Source of the DNA: Pseudomonas sp. BN102
GTDB lineage: Bacteria; Pseudomonadota; Gammaproteobacteria; Pseudomonadales; Pseudomonadaceae
Assembly (NCBI RefSeq): GCF_029871245.1
Contig: NZ_SSON01000075.1
Location: forward strand, 138,943-202,942
Length of the DNA: 64,000 bases
Direction: 5' to 3'
In this document: piece after piece, positions 44,856-55,326 of the stretch
Numbering within the stretch: position 1 is the first letter of the stretch
Layout of the letters: each line of letters begins with the position of its first letter
The notes under the pieces: model-generated
Told to the model about the DNA's origin: nothing
The model's input: the letters and a program-made list of their open reading frames with translations, nothing else
Database searches by the model: none
Made by a program: the position numbers and the translations under genes

Positions 44856-45380
44856 TCAGAGGTAGGCGGCTTGGGCCGCTTCCAGGCTGTCCTGGGCGCG
44901 GAGGATCAGCTCGCAGAACTCGCGGGCCGCACCCTCGCCACCGCGCGCCTGGGTAACGCCATGGGCGTGCAGGCGAACGAAAGCGTCGGCATTCGCGACC
45001 GCCATGCCCAGGCCGACGCGGCGGATCACCGGCAGGTCGGGCAAGTCGTCGCCGAGGTAGGCGACCTGGTCGTGGGTCAGGCCGAGTTCGGCGAGCAGGC
45101 CGTCGAGCACCACCAGTTTGTCCTCGCGGCCCTGGAACAGGTGCTGGATGCCAAGGTTCTGCGCGCGGCGCTCGACCACCGCGGACTTGCGGCCGCTGAT
45201 GATGGCGGTACGCACGCCGGCATTCATCAGCATCTTGATGCCTTGACCGTCGAGGGTGTTGAAGGTCTTGAATTCACCGCCGTCGGGCAGGAAGTAGAGG
45301 CGACCGTCGGTCAGCACGCCATCGACGTCGAAGACCGCGAGGCGGACGGCCTTGGCGCGGCTCAGGAGTTCGTTGCTCAT
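44856..45380 (-). CDS. kdsC: KDO-8-phosphate phosphatase KdsC
   Basis: A 174-residue small HAD phosphatase with D18 and D20 in FDVDGVLTDG, then AIISGRKSAVVERRA and YLGDDLPDLPVIRRVG. It makes free Kdo from Kdo-8-phosphate for LPS inner core. The start overlaps the kdsD stop by 1 nt. Enzyme and LPS-export genes in one operon match supply of Kdo to LPS demand. Confidence 0.97.
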   Translation of the reverse strand: MSNELLSRAKAVRLAVFDVDGVLTDGRLYFLPDGGEFKTFNTLDGQGIKMLMNAGVRTAIISGRKSAVVERRAQNLGIQHLFQGREDKLVVLDGLLAELGLTHDQVAYLGDDLPDLPVIRRVGLGMAVANADAFVRLHAHGVTQARGGEGAAREFCELILRAQDSLEAAQAAYL

Positions 45381-46354
45381 CAGATCACTCCAGCGCGGGT
45401 CAGGTCGTGGATATGCAGGGCGCCGACGGGGCGATCGGCTGCGTCGACCACCACCAGGACGTTGATCTTGTGGTCGTCCATGATTTTCAGGGCTTCGGCG
45501 GCGAGCATTTCCGGGCGCACCGTCTTGCCGTGGATCGTCATGACGTCATCGATGCAGGCTTGGCGCACGTCTATGCCCTTGTCCAGAGTGCGGCGCAGGT
45601 CGCCGTCGGTGAAGATGCCGGCGAGCTGGCCGTCCGTTTCCAGCACCGCGGTCATGCCCAGGCCCTTGCGGGTCATTTCCAGCAGCGCCTCGCGCAGTGG
45701 CGTGCCGCGGGCGACGAAGGGCAGGTTGTCACCGCCGTGCATGATGTTTTCCACCTTGAGCAGCAGGCGCCGGCCGAGGGCGCCGCCCGGATGGGAGAAG
45801 GCGAAGTCTTCGGCGGTGAAGCCGCGGGCTTCCAGCAGTGCGATGGCCAGGGCGTCGCCCAGCACCAGGGACGCGGTGGTGGACGAGGTCGGGGCGAGGT
45901 TCAGCGGGCAGGCTTCCTGGGCGACGCGGGCGTCCAGGTTGGCGGACGCGGCCTTGGCCAGGGGGGAGTCCGGGTTGCCGGTGAGGCTGATCAGGGGAAT
46001 GCCCAGGCGCTTGATCAGTGGCAGCAGGGTGACGATCTCGGCGGTCGAGCCTGAGTTGGACAGGGCCAGGACCACATCCTCGCCGGTGATCATGCCCATG
46101 TCGCCATGGCTGGCTTCGGCCGGGTGAACGAAGAAGGAGGGGGTGCCGGTGCTGGCCAGGGTGGCTGCGATCTTCTTGCCGACATGCCCTGACTTGCCCA
46201 TCCCCACCACCACCACGCGTCCCTTGCAGGCCAGAATCAGTTCGCAGGCACGAACGAAGTCGGCGTCGATGCGCGGCATTAGCGCGTCGATCGCTTCGCG
46301 TTCGAGTTGGATGGTGCGTTGTGCTGACTTGATCAGATCGCTGGATTGGCTCAT
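45380..46354 (-). CDS. kdsD: D-arabinose-5-phosphate isomerase KdsD
   Basis: The 324-residue isomerase converts ribulose-5-phosphate to arabinose-5-phosphate, the first step to Kdo. It has an N-terminal SIS domain (about 40-180, GKSGHVGKKIAATLASTGTP and the catalytic-His region HPAEASHGDMG) and two CBS domains (about 205-320). It is first of kdsD-kdsC-lptCAB and divergent from mlaFEDCB across 231 bases. Confidence 0.97.
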   Translation of the reverse strand: MSQSSDLIKSAQRTIQLEREAIDALMPRIDADFVRACELILACKGRVVVVGMGKSGHVGKKIAATLASTGTPSFFVHPAEASHGDMGMITGEDVVLALSNSGSTAEIVTLLPLIKRLGIPLISLTGNPDSPLAKAASANLDARVAQEACPLNLAPTSSTTASLVLGDALAIALLEARGFTAEDFAFSHPGGALGRRLLLKVENIMHGGDNLPFVARGTPLREALLEMTRKGLGMTAVLETDGQLAGIFTDGDLRRTLDKGIDVRQACIDDVMTIHGKTVRPEMLAAEALKIMDDHKINVLVVVDAADRPVGALHIHDLTRAGVI

Positions 46355-46468
46355 GGAGGGCGTGCAGTTGCCGAGGGAAAAGGCAGCGATTATAGCGATA
46401 AAGGTGATTTAGCTCACCTGCCAATGCCGTGGCGGCTGTCGCAAAGCTGAACGACGTCTGGTACGGCC

Positions 46469-46498
46469 TTGGGAGGCGTGCTGTCGCGGTGATATAGT
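46469..46498 (+). promoter_or_regulatory. Putative mlaF promoter
   Basis: TTGGGA (46469-46474), 18 bp, TATAGT (46493-46498), about 88 bases before mlaF, in the divergent kdsD-mlaF gap. The other half of the gap is AT-richer near kdsD (TTATAGCGATAAA, about 46390), but no convincing minus-strand promoter can be assigned. Confidence 0.45.
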
Positions 46499-46585
46499 TC
46501 GCGCCTTGTTCGGCCCGTCCTGGGCGGGGTGTCCTTGCATTCGGGCGCGTCGTCTTCAAGGGAGGCTGTATCGCAAGGAGTCTAG

Positions 46586-47395
46586 ATGAGCGCCGAAAAC
46601 GCCTATGCCGTGGAGTTGAAGGGGGTCACCTTCAAGCGCGGTACGCGCAGCATTTTCCAAGATGTCGATATCCGTATCCCGCGCGGCAAGGTCACCGGCA
46701 TCATGGGACCTTCCGGCTGCGGCAAGACCACGTTGTTGCGCCTGATCGCCGCCCAGCTCAAGCCTTCCAGCGGCGAAGTCTGGGTCAATGGCCAGAACCT
46801 GCCGAAGCTGTCGCGCGCCGACCTGTTCGACATGCGCAAGCAGTTCGGCGTGCTGTTCCAGAGCGGGGCGCTGTTCACCGACCTGGATGTGTTCGAGAAC
46901 GTCGCCTTCCCATTGCGCGTGCATACCAGGCTGCCCGAGGAGATGATCCGCGACATCGTGCTGATGAAACTCCAGGCCGTCGGCCTGCGCGGCGCCGTCG
47001 AACTGATGCCGGACGAACTCTCCGGCGGCATGAAGCGCCGCGTGGCGCTGGCTCGCGCCATCGCCCTGGATCCGCAGATACTGATGTATGACGAGCCGTT
47101 CGTCGGCCAGGACCCCATCGCCATGGGCGTGCTGGTGCGGCTGATCCGCCTGCTCAACGATGCGCTGGGCATCACCAGCATCGTGGTCTCCCATGACCTG
47201 GCCGAAACCGCGAGCATCGCCGACTACCTCTATGTGGTGGGCGATGGCGACGTATTGGGGCACGGGACCCCGGCAGAGCTGATGGACTCCGATAACCCGC
47301 GTATCCGCCAGTTCATGAAAGGCATTCCGGATGGCCCGGTACCCTTCCATTTCCCGGCGCCGGATTACCGCAAAGACCTGCTGGGGGGGCGCTGA
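46586..47395 (+). CDS. mlaF: Phospholipid ABC transporter ATPase MlaF
   Basis: A 269-residue ATPase with Walker [10 protein letters not shown] (41-49), signature [15 protein letters not shown] and Walker [14 protein letters not shown]. It drives MlaFEDB, which returns or moves phospholipids between MlaC and the inner membrane to keep outer-membrane asymmetry. It overlaps mlaE by 1 nt and begins the mlaFEDCB operon. Confidence 0.98.
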   Translation: MSAENAYAVELKGVTFKRGTRSIFQDVDIRIPRGKVTGIMGPSGCGKTTLLRLIAAQLKPSSGEVWVNGQNLPKLSRADLFDMRKQFGVLFQSGALFTDLDVFENVAFPLRVHTRLPEEMIRDIVLMKLQAVGLRGAVELMPDELSGGMKRRVALARAIALDPQILMYDEPFVGQDPIAMGVLVRLIRLLNDALGITSIVVSHDLAETASIADYLYVVGDGDVLGHGTPAELMDSDNPRIRQFMKGIPDGPVPFHFPAPDYRKDLLGGR

Positions 47396-48192
47396 TGCGC
47401 AAGAAGTCTCTGCTCGAGCGGATTCGTCTGCTCGGGCGTTCCGGTCTGGACGTGGTGGAAGCGCTGGGGCGGTCTACCCTGTTCCTGATGCATGCCCTGT
47501 TCGGCCGCACCGGTGTGGGGCAGGGCTTCCACCTGCTGGTCAAGCAGCTCTACTCCGTCGGCGTGCTGTCGCTGGCGATCATCATCGTTTCCGGCGTCTT
47601 CATCGGCATGGTGCTGGCCCTGCAGGGCTACAACATCCTGGTGGACTATGGTTCCGAGCAGGCGGTTGGGCAGATGGTCGCCCTGACCCTGCTGCGCGAG
47701 CTGGGGCCGGTGGTGACCGGCCTGCTCTTCGCCGGTCGCGCGGGCTCTGCCCTGACCGCCGAGATCGGCAACATGAAGTCCACCGAACAGCTCTCCAGCC
47801 TGGAGATGATCGGCGTCGACCCGCTCAAGTACATCATCGCGCCGCGCCTCTGGGCGGGCTTCATTTCCATGCCGCTGCTGGCGATCATCTTCAGTGTGGT
47901 GGGCATCTGGGGCGGTGCCATGGTGGCCGTGGACTGGCTGGGAGTCTATGAGGGCTCCTTCTGGTCCAACATGCAGAACAGTGTGGAATTCACCGAGGAT
48001 GTACTGAACGGCGTGATCAAGAGCGTCGTGTTTGCCTTCGTGGTGACCTGGATCGCCGTGTTCCAGGGCTATGACTGCGAGCCGACCTCGGAAGGGATCA
48101 GCCGCGCAACGACTAAAACCGTGGTCTACGCCTCGCTGGCCGTGCTGGGGCTGGACTTCATCCTGACCGCTTTGATGTTTGGAGATTTCTGA
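47395..48192 (+). CDS. mlaE: Phospholipid ABC transporter permease MlaE
   Basis: The 265-residue permease has an amphipathic N-terminus and about five or six helices ([55 protein letters not shown]). It is the channel half of MlaFE. The 1-nt overlaps on both sides indicate coupled translation with mlaF and mlaD. Confidence 0.97.
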   Translation: MRKKSLLERIRLLGRSGLDVVEALGRSTLFLMHALFGRTGVGQGFHLLVKQLYSVGVLSLAIIIVSGVFIGMVLALQGYNILVDYGSEQAVGQMVALTLLRELGPVVTGLLFAGRAGSALTAEIGNMKSTEQLSSLEMIGVDPLKYIIAPRLWAGFISMPLLAIIFSVVGIWGGAMVAVDWLGVYEGSFWSNMQNSVEFTEDVLNGVIKSVVFAFVVTWIAVFQGYDCEPTSEGISRATTKTVVYASLAVLGLDFILTALMFGDF

Positions 48193-48659
48193 TGCAAATC
48201 CGCACCTTGGAAATTGGTGTCGGCCTGTTCCTCCTGGCCGGTCTGTTGGCCTTGCTGCTCCTGGCCCTGCGGGTCAGCGGCCTGTCCTATGGCGCCAGTG
48301 ACGATACCTACAAGCTTTATGCGCATTTCGACAATATTGCCGGTTTGACTGTCAGAGCGAAGGTAACCATGGCCGGCGTCACCATCGGCAAGGTGACCGC
48401 CATCGATCTGGACCGTGACAGCTACACCGGGCGGGTCACCATGGAAGTCGAGCAGCGCGTGGACAACCTGCCCGCGGACTCCACGGCTTCCATCCTCACG
48501 GCCGGTCTGCTGGGTGAGAAGTACATCGGCATCAGTGTCGGTGGCGACGAGGAGCTGCTCAAGGATGGCGGGACCATTCGTGACACCCAGTCGGCCCTGG
48601 TATTGGAAGACCTGATCGGCAAGTTCCTGCTGAATACGGTCAACAAAGAGAGCAAATGA
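48192..48659 (+). CDS. mlaD: MCE-domain protein MlaD
   Basis: A 155-residue protein with one membrane helix (about 7-27, GVGLFLLAGLLALLLLALRV) and one MCE domain (about 38-118, YKLYAHFDNIAGLTVRAKV). The hexameric MlaD ring forms the lipid pore at the periplasmic face of MlaFE. It overlaps the preceding gene by 1 nt. Confidence 0.97.
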   Translation: MQIRTLEIGVGLFLLAGLLALLLLALRVSGLSYGASDDTYKLYAHFDNIAGLTVRAKVTMAGVTIGKVTAIDLDRDSYTGRVTMEVEQRVDNLPADSTASILTAGLLGEKYIGISVGGDEELLKDGGTIRDTQSALVLEDLIGKFLLNTVNKESK

Positions 48660-48670
48660 GGATCCGAAAC

Positions 48671-49318
48671 ATGTTCAAAGCCTTGCGTAACGGCCTGCTG
48701 GTGCTGCTGGCGGCTCTGCCTCTGCTGGCCACTGCCGCACCGAGCGCGCACGAAATCATCCAGAAGACCACCGACCAGTTGCTGTCCGACCTCAAGGCCA
48801 ACAAGGAGCAGTACCGCAGCGACCCGAGTGCCTTCTACGACTCCCTGAATCGCATCCTCGGCCCGGTGGTGGACGCCGACGGTATCTCGCGCAGCATCAT
48901 GACGGTGAAGTACTCGCGTAAGGCCACGCCCGAGCAGATGGCCCGTTTCCAGGAGAACTTCAAGCGCAGCCTGATCCAGTTCTACGGCAACGCACTGCTG
49001 GAGTACGACAACCAGAACATCCGTGTGCTCCCCGCCAAGCAGGGAGACCCCGAGCGCACCAGCGTGGGCATGGAGGTTACCGGTCGCAGCGGTACCATCT
49101 ACCCGGTTTCCTACACCATGGTGAACGTCAACGGGCAGTGGATGCTGCGTAACGTGATCATCAATGGCATCAACATCGGCAAGCTGTTCCGCGACCAGTT
49201 CGCCGATGCCATGCAGAAGAACGGCAATGACCTGGACAAGACCATCAACGGTTGGGCGGACGTAGTGGCCAAGGCCAAGCAATCCGAGGAAGCCAAGCAG
49301 GCGGCCGGTAATGAGTGA
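48671..49318 (+). CDS. mlaC: Periplasmic phospholipid carrier MlaC
   Basis: The 215-residue protein has a signal peptide (MFKALRNGLLVLLAALPLLATAA) and the MlaC fold (KYSRKATPEQMARFQENFKR, EVTGRSGTIYPVSYTMV). It shuttles phospholipid between MlaA and MlaFEDB. GAGGA at 48658-48662 lies 8 nt before the ATG 48671; an ATG at 48656 overlapping the mlaD stop would add five residues and is the alternative. It overlaps mlaB by 8 nt. Confidence 0.95.
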   Translation: MFKALRNGLLVLLAALPLLATAAPSAHEIIQKTTDQLLSDLKANKEQYRSDPSAFYDSLNRILGPVVDADGISRSIMTVKYSRKATPEQMARFQENFKRSLIQFYGNALLEYDNQNIRVLPAKQGDPERTSVGMEVTGRSGTIYPVSYTMVNVNGQWMLRNVIINGINIGKLFRDQFADAMQKNGNDLDKTINGWADVVAKAKQSEEAKQAAGNE

Positions 49319-49619
49319 CGCCCGCATCGAACAGGCCGCGTCAAGCGAGTTGCGCCTGGTCGGTGTACTCGACCACAGCACCGGTCCGCAGCTGCGCGAG
49401 ACGGGGAGGCAGATGATCCGCGCGAGCAACGGCGCCAGGCTGGTGCTGGACTGCTCGGCGGTGGAAAAGACCAGCAGTGTCGGTATCGCCCTGCTGCTGG
49501 CCTTCATGCGTGACGCCGAGGCCGCCGGCAAGGCGGTGGTATTTCGCGGATTGTCCGAGGACATGCGGCAGATCGCCGAGGTTTCCGGATTGACCGAGCT
49601 ACTGCCCACCGAGGCCTGA
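49311..49619 (+). CDS. mlaB: STAS-domain protein MlaB
   Basis: This 102-residue cytoplasmic STAS protein (SELRLVGVLDHSTGPQLRE, VLDCSAVEKTSSVGIALLLAF) binds MlaF and is needed for complex stability and activity. The conserved Thr/Ser-containing loop KTSSVG is intact. It ends the mla operon and is followed by a terminator. Confidence 0.95.
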   Translation: MSDARIEQAASSELRLVGVLDHSTGPQLRETGRQMIRASNGARLVLDCSAVEKTSSVGIALLLAFMRDAEAAGKAVVFRGLSEDMRQIAEVSGLTELLPTEA

Positions 49620-49631
49620 GCCGGTCCAGCG

Positions 49632-49683
49632 GCCCTCCGTCAGGCCCCGCGCGCGCGGGGTTCGCAGGCGGAGGGCTTTTTTG
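49632..49683 (+). terminator. Terminator of the mla operon
   Basis: GCCCTCCG (49632-49639) pairs with CGGAGGGC (49669-49676), with an inner CCCCGCGCGCGCGGGG hairpin. Seven T follow (TTTTTTG region), 13 bases after mlaB. Confidence 0.88.
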
Positions 49684-49728
49684 TATCATGGCCGACCCGC
49701 GCGCGTTGGGCGCCGATTGAGGTTGAGC

Positions 49729-51254
<1,526 letters not shown>

Positions 51255-51343
51255 GTCGCATTTTCGGCCGGCCCGAACAGGGCCGGCCGGGATCGACCGT
51301 GCATCAGGCCCTGAACGGGCCGTAGCCAAGGAAATCCAGTTCC

Positions 51344-51979
51344 ATGCTCACCATCGCGCTGTCCAAGGGCCGCATTCTCGACGACACCCTGCCGTTGCTC
51401 GCCGAAGCCGGCATCGTACCGACCGAGAATCCGGACAAGAGCCGCAAGCTGATCATCCCCACCACCCAGGAGGATGTGCGCCTGCTCATCGTTCGCGCCA
51501 CCGACGTGCCGACCTATGTCGAGCACGGCGCGGCCGACCTCGGTGTCGCCGGCAAGGACGTGCTGATGGAGTATGGCGGCCAGGGGCTGTACGAGCCGCT
51601 GGACCTGCAGATCGCCAAGTGCAAGCTGATGACCGCCGGGGCCATCGGCGCACCCGAGCCCAAGGGGCGCCTGCGGGTGGCCACCAAGTTCGTCAACGTC
51701 GCCAAGCGCTACTACGCCGAGCAGGGCCGCCAGGTGGACGTGATCAAGCTCTACGGCTCCATGGAGCTGGCGCCGCTGGTGGGGCTGGCTGACAAGATCA
51801 TCGACGTCGTCGATACCGGCAACACCCTGCGTGCCAACGGCCTGGAGCCCCAGGAACTGATCGCCACCATCAGTTCGCGGCTGATCGTCAACAAGGCGTC
51901 CATGAAGATGCAGCACGCCCGCATCCAGGCGCTGATCGAGATCCTGCGCAGCGCCGTCGAATCCCGACACCCAAGCTGA
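51344..51979 (+). CDS. hisG: ATP phosphoribosyltransferase, short form
   Basis: This 211-residue HisG makes phosphoribosyl-ATP, the first step of histidine synthesis. It starts [19 protein letters not shown] and contains [20 protein letters not shown] and [12 protein letters not shown]. It lacks the C-terminal regulatory domain of the long form, so activity and histidine feedback should depend on HisZ, which is encoded outside this window. It is followed by hisD and hisC. Confidence 0.97.
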   Translation: MLTIALSKGRILDDTLPLLAEAGIVPTENPDKSRKLIIPTTQEDVRLLIVRATDVPTYVEHGAADLGVAGKDVLMEYGGQGLYEPLDLQIAKCKLMTAGAIGAPEPKGRLRVATKFVNVAKRYYAEQGRQVDVIKLYGSMELAPLVGLADKIIDVVDTGNTLRANGLEPQELIATISSRLIVNKASMKMQHARIQALIEILRSAVESRHPS

Positions 51980-52152
51980 CACCTTGAGTGCGGCCCTGCG
52001 GCCGCATGACCGCCAGGGATGGCGGAAATGTCGAAAACGCAGGAGCACTTTTCGACCGCCCTATCCGTGTCATAGCCACTATTCTCGGGTGCCCGCACGG
52101 TGGGCTTGCTACTCTAGCGGCGCCCGAGCATTTGCCATACATGAGGCCCGCT

Positions 52153-53466
52153 ATGACCGCACCCATCGCTATTCGCCGACTCAATGCCGCTGATCCGGAC
52201 TTCGCCCGACACCTGGATCATCTGTTGAGCTGGGAAAGCGTGTCCGACGAAGCGGTCAACCAGCGCGTACTCGACATCATCAAGGCCGTGCGCGAGCGTG
52301 GCGATGCGGCGGTGGTGGAATTCACCCAGCGCTTCGACGGCACCCAGGCCAGCTCCATGGGCGAGCTGATCCTGCCGCGCGAGCGCCTGGAACAGGCGCT
52401 GACCCGTATCACCGCCGAACAGCGCCGGGCCCTGGAAACCGCCGCAGCCCGCGTGCGCAGCTATCACGAGAAGCAGAAACAGGACTCCTGGACCTACACC
52501 GAGGCCGATGGCACGGTGCTGGGCCAGCAGGTCACCCCGCTGGATCGTGCCGGCTTGTACGTGCCGGGCGGCAAGGCGTCCTATCCCTCGTCCGTACTGA
52601 TGAACGCGATTCCCGCCAAGGTCGCCGGCGTTACCGAAGTGGTGATGGTGGTGCCGACTCCGCGCGGCGAGATCAACGAGATCGTCCTGGCCGCAGCCTG
52701 CGTGGCCGGCGTGGACCGGGTCTTCACGATCGGCGGCGCCCAGGCCGTGGCGGCGCTGGCCTATGGCACCGAGAGCGTGCCCCAGGTGGACAAGATCGTC
52801 GGCCCCGGCAACATCTATGTCGCCACTGCCAAGCGCCACGTGTTCGGCCAGGTGGGCATCGACATGATCGCTGGCCCCTCGGAAATTCTCGTCGTCTGTG
52901 ACGGCCAGACCGATCCGGACTGGATCGCCATGGACTTGTTCTCCCAGGCCGAGCACGACGAGGATGCCCAGGCGATCCTGGTCAGCCCCGATGCCGCCTT
53001 CCTCGACAAGGTGGCCGCCAGCATCGACAAGCTGCTGCCGACCCTGGAGCGCGAGGCCATCATCCGCACTTCGCTGCAGAATCGTGGCGCGCTGATCCTG
53101 GTGGCTGACCAGGCCCAGGCCTGCCAGGTGGCGAACCGCATCGCTCCCGAGCACCTGGAGCTGTCGGTAGCCGATCCGCAGGCCTGGCTGCCGCAGATCC
53201 GCCACGCCGGCGCCATCTTCATGGGTCGCTACACCGCCGAAGCCCTGGGCGACTACTGCGCCGGCCCGAACCACGTGCTGCCGACCTCCGGCACCGCGCG
53301 CTTCTCTTCGCCGCTGGGCGTTTACGACTTCCAGAAGCGTTCTTCGATCATTTTCTGCTCGGCCGATGGCGCGTCCGAGCTGGGCAAGACCGCATCCGTG
53401 CTGGCCCGAGGCGAGTCCCTGACCGCCCACGCACGCAGTGCCGAATTCAGGATCAAGGGGGAGTGA
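52153..53466 (+). CDS. hisD: Histidinol dehydrogenase
   Basis: A 437-residue Zn enzyme that oxidises histidinol to histidine in two NAD+ steps. [20 protein letters not shown]-type (residues about 130-150), [29 protein letters not shown] and [12 protein letters not shown] are diagnostic. The start ATG 52153 gives the family N-terminus [18 protein letters not shown] 52141 is in frame and possible. The 173-base gap after hisG contains a TGCGGCC/GGCCGCA hairpin (51989-52006) and perhaps a second promoter. Confidence 0.97.
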   Translation: MTAPIAIRRLNAADPDFARHLDHLLSWESVSDEAVNQRVLDIIKAVRERGDAAVVEFTQRFDGTQASSMGELILPRERLEQALTRITAEQRRALETAAARVRSYHEKQKQDSWTYTEADGTVLGQQVTPLDRAGLYVPGGKASYPSSVLMNAIPAKVAGVTEVVMVVPTPRGEINEIVLAAACVAGVDRVFTIGGAQAVAALAYGTESVPQVDKIVGPGNIYVATAKRHVFGQVGIDMIAGPSEILVVCDGQTDPDWIAMDLFSQAEHDEDAQAILVSPDAAFLDKVAASIDKLLPTLEREAIIRTSLQNRGALILVADQAQACQVANRIAPEHLELSVADPQAWLPQIRHAGAIFMGRYTAEALGDYCAGPNHVLPTSGTARFSSPLGVYDFQKRSSIIFCSADGASELGKTASVLARGESLTAHARSAEFRIKGE

Positions 53467-53468
53467 GC

Positions 53469-54521
53469 ATGAGCAAGTTCTGGAGTCCCTTCGTCAAGGA
53501 CCTGGTGCCCTACGTACCGGGCGAACAGCCCAAGCTGGCCAAGCTGGTCAAGCTGAACACCAACGAGAACCCCTATGGCCCGTCGCCTAAGGCGGTGGCG
53601 GCCATGCAGGCGGAAGTCGGGGACAACCTGCGCCTCTACCCGGACCCGAACAGCGACCGCCTGAAACACGCGGTGGCCGACTACTATGGCGTGCAGCCGG
53701 GCCAGGTATTCGTCGGCAATGGCTCGGACGAGGTGTTGGCACACGCGTTCTATGGCCTGTTCAAGCATGGCAAGCCCCTGCTGTTCCCCGACGTGACCTA
53801 TAGCTTCTATCCGGTCTACTGCGGGCTTTATGGCATCCCCTTCGAGGCGGTGCCGCTGGATGAGCAGTTCCAGATCCGTGTCGAGGACTACGCACGCCCC
53901 AACGGCGGCATCATCTTCCCGAACCCCAATGCGCCCACTGGCTGCTTGCTGGCGTTGGAGGCGGTGGAAAAGCTGCTGAAGGCCAACCCGGATACGGTGG
54001 TGGTGGTGGATGAGGCATATATCGATTTCGGTGGCGATACGGCGATCACGCTGGTGGATCGCTACCCCAACCTGCTGGTGACCCAGACGCTGTCCAAGTC
54101 CCGCTCCCTGGCGGGCCTGCGGGTCGGCCTGGCGGTGGGCCACCCGGACCTGATCGAGGCGCTGGAGCGGATCAAGAACAGCTTCAACTCCTATCCGCTG
54201 GATCGCATGGCCATTGCCGGCGCGGCGGTCGCCTTCGAGGACAGGGCCTACTTCGCGGAAACCTGTCGCAAGGTGATCGACAGCCGCGAGCAGCTGGTGG
54301 CCGAGCTGGGCAAGCTGGGTTTCGAGGTACTGCCCTCGGCGGCCAACTTCATCTTCGCTCGCCACCCGCAGAAGGACGCGGCGGGCATCGCTGCCGGCCT
54401 GCGCGAGCAGGGCGTGATCGTGCGGCACTTCAAGCAGGAGCGGATCGCCCAGTTCCTGCGCATCACCATAGGTGCGCCGGAACAGAACCAGGCGCTGGTG
54501 GAGGCTCTGGGCAAGCTCTGA
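53469..54521 (+). CDS. hisC: Histidinol-phosphate aminotransferase
   Basis: The 350-residue PLP enzyme has K210 in [16 protein letters not shown] and the NPNAPTG and [12 protein letters not shown] motifs. GGAG (53460-53463) places the start at the ATG 53469, two bases past the hisD stop. It converts imidazole-acetol phosphate to histidinol phosphate. A strong bidirectional terminator follows. This is the hisC1 position; Pseudomonas usually has a second hisC elsewhere. Confidence 0.96.
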   Translation: MSKFWSPFVKDLVPYVPGEQPKLAKLVKLNTNENPYGPSPKAVAAMQAEVGDNLRLYPDPNSDRLKHAVADYYGVQPGQVFVGNGSDEVLAHAFYGLFKHGKPLLFPDVTYSFYPVYCGLYGIPFEAVPLDEQFQIRVEDYARPNGGIIFPNPNAPTGCLLALEAVEKLLKANPDTVVVVDEAYIDFGGDTAITLVDRYPNLLVTQTLSKSRSLAGLRVGLAVGHPDLIEALERIKNSFNSYPLDRMAIAGAAVAFEDRAYFAETCRKVIDSREQLVAELGKLGFEVLPSAANFIFARHPQKDAAGIAAGLREQGVIVRHFKQERIAQFLRITIGAPEQNQALVEALGKL

Positions 54522-54540
54522 TTACCGCTCAGGTGTAACG

Positions 54541-54576
54541 AAAAAGCCGAGCGCAGACTTCCGCCTCGGCTTTTTT
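54541..54576. terminator. Bidirectional terminator between hisC and the DUF4198 gene
   Basis: AAAAAGCCGAG pairs with CTCGGCTTTTTT around a 13-nt loop. It has a T tract on each strand and serves the convergent genes on both sides. Confidence 0.92.
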
Positions 54577-54585
54577 CTTGGGCGC

Positions 54586-55314
54586 CTACTCGTGGTGCGG
54601 CGCGCCGAGGAAGGTCAGTGAGCTGAACAGTCCGTGCTGCTTCACCTGGGGATCATCCTTGGTATCCAGGATGACCTGGGCGGCGATGATATTGAGCCCT
54701 GCATTGCGCACCATGATCTTGGCGCGGCCTTCGGCATCGGTCTTGGCGCTGACGGCGTCGGGCTCGCCACGGTAGTCTCCGATCAGTTCGATTCCTGTCG
54801 CGGGCTTGCCGTCCAGCAGGACCCGTACCGGCAGGGGCTTGCCCGGTCCGATTTCGAGCGGGTCGGCCTCGGGCACTATCGCCAGCCGCAGGCGCTTGAG
54901 CTCCGGCAGCTGAGCGCCGGGCTGGTAGAAGGCCAGGCTGTACTTCCAGGTGTGGATGGAGGCGACGGCATTCGGCACCTGTTGCTGGCCCAGGTTAATC
55001 CAGGCTTTGTCCGCGGTCTGTGACCAGGGGCCGTTGTCCAGGGCCACGGCCAGGGTGGCCGGGGCCTTCAGTGGCTTCAGGCGGGCATGGTCGGCCAGGC
55101 GCTCGATGGTGACAGGGATCATCCGGCCCTGGGCATCGGCGGCCCAGGCGCCGCTGACCTTCTCTGCCTTGAAGGCATCGTCTTCGGCACCGTGGCCGTA
55201 GATCACTTCGATATGGCCGCGCCGCTGTTCGGTCCACAGGCCGTGGGCCTGAGCGTCCCCAATGAACAGGGCGGCGAGGAGAGGTGTGGCGAGGACGCGT
55301 TTGTCGAATCGCAT
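54586..55314 (-). CDS. DUF4198-family periplasmic protein
   Basis: A 242-residue protein with a signal peptide (VLATPLLAALFIGDAQA) directly followed by HGLWTEQRRGH, typical of DUF4198, a family found beside metal or siderophore uptake genes. The mature part has a histidine near its N-terminus (HG, HIEVIYGHG) and a C-terminal HHE that could bind metal, and a carboxypeptidase-regulatory-like beta-sandwich (SAKTDAEGRAKIMVRNAG). It is 12 bases downstream of the TonB receptor on the same strand, almost certainly one operon. Its exact function is unknown; binding or delivering a metal or metallophore to the receptor system is inference. Confidence 0.85.
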   Translation of the reverse strand: MRFDKRVLATPLLAALFIGDAQAHGLWTEQRRGHIEVIYGHGAEDDAFKAEKVSGAWAADAQGRMIPVTIERLADHARLKPLKAPATLAVALDNGPWSQTADKAWINLGQQQVPNAVASIHTWKYSLAFYQPGAQLPELKRLRLAIVPEADPLEIGPGKPLPVRVLLDGKPATGIELIGDYRGEPDAVSAKTDAEGRAKIMVRNAGLNIIAAQVILDTKDDPQVKQHGLFSSLTFLGAPHHE

Positions 55315-55326
55315 GAGGGTTCCTTT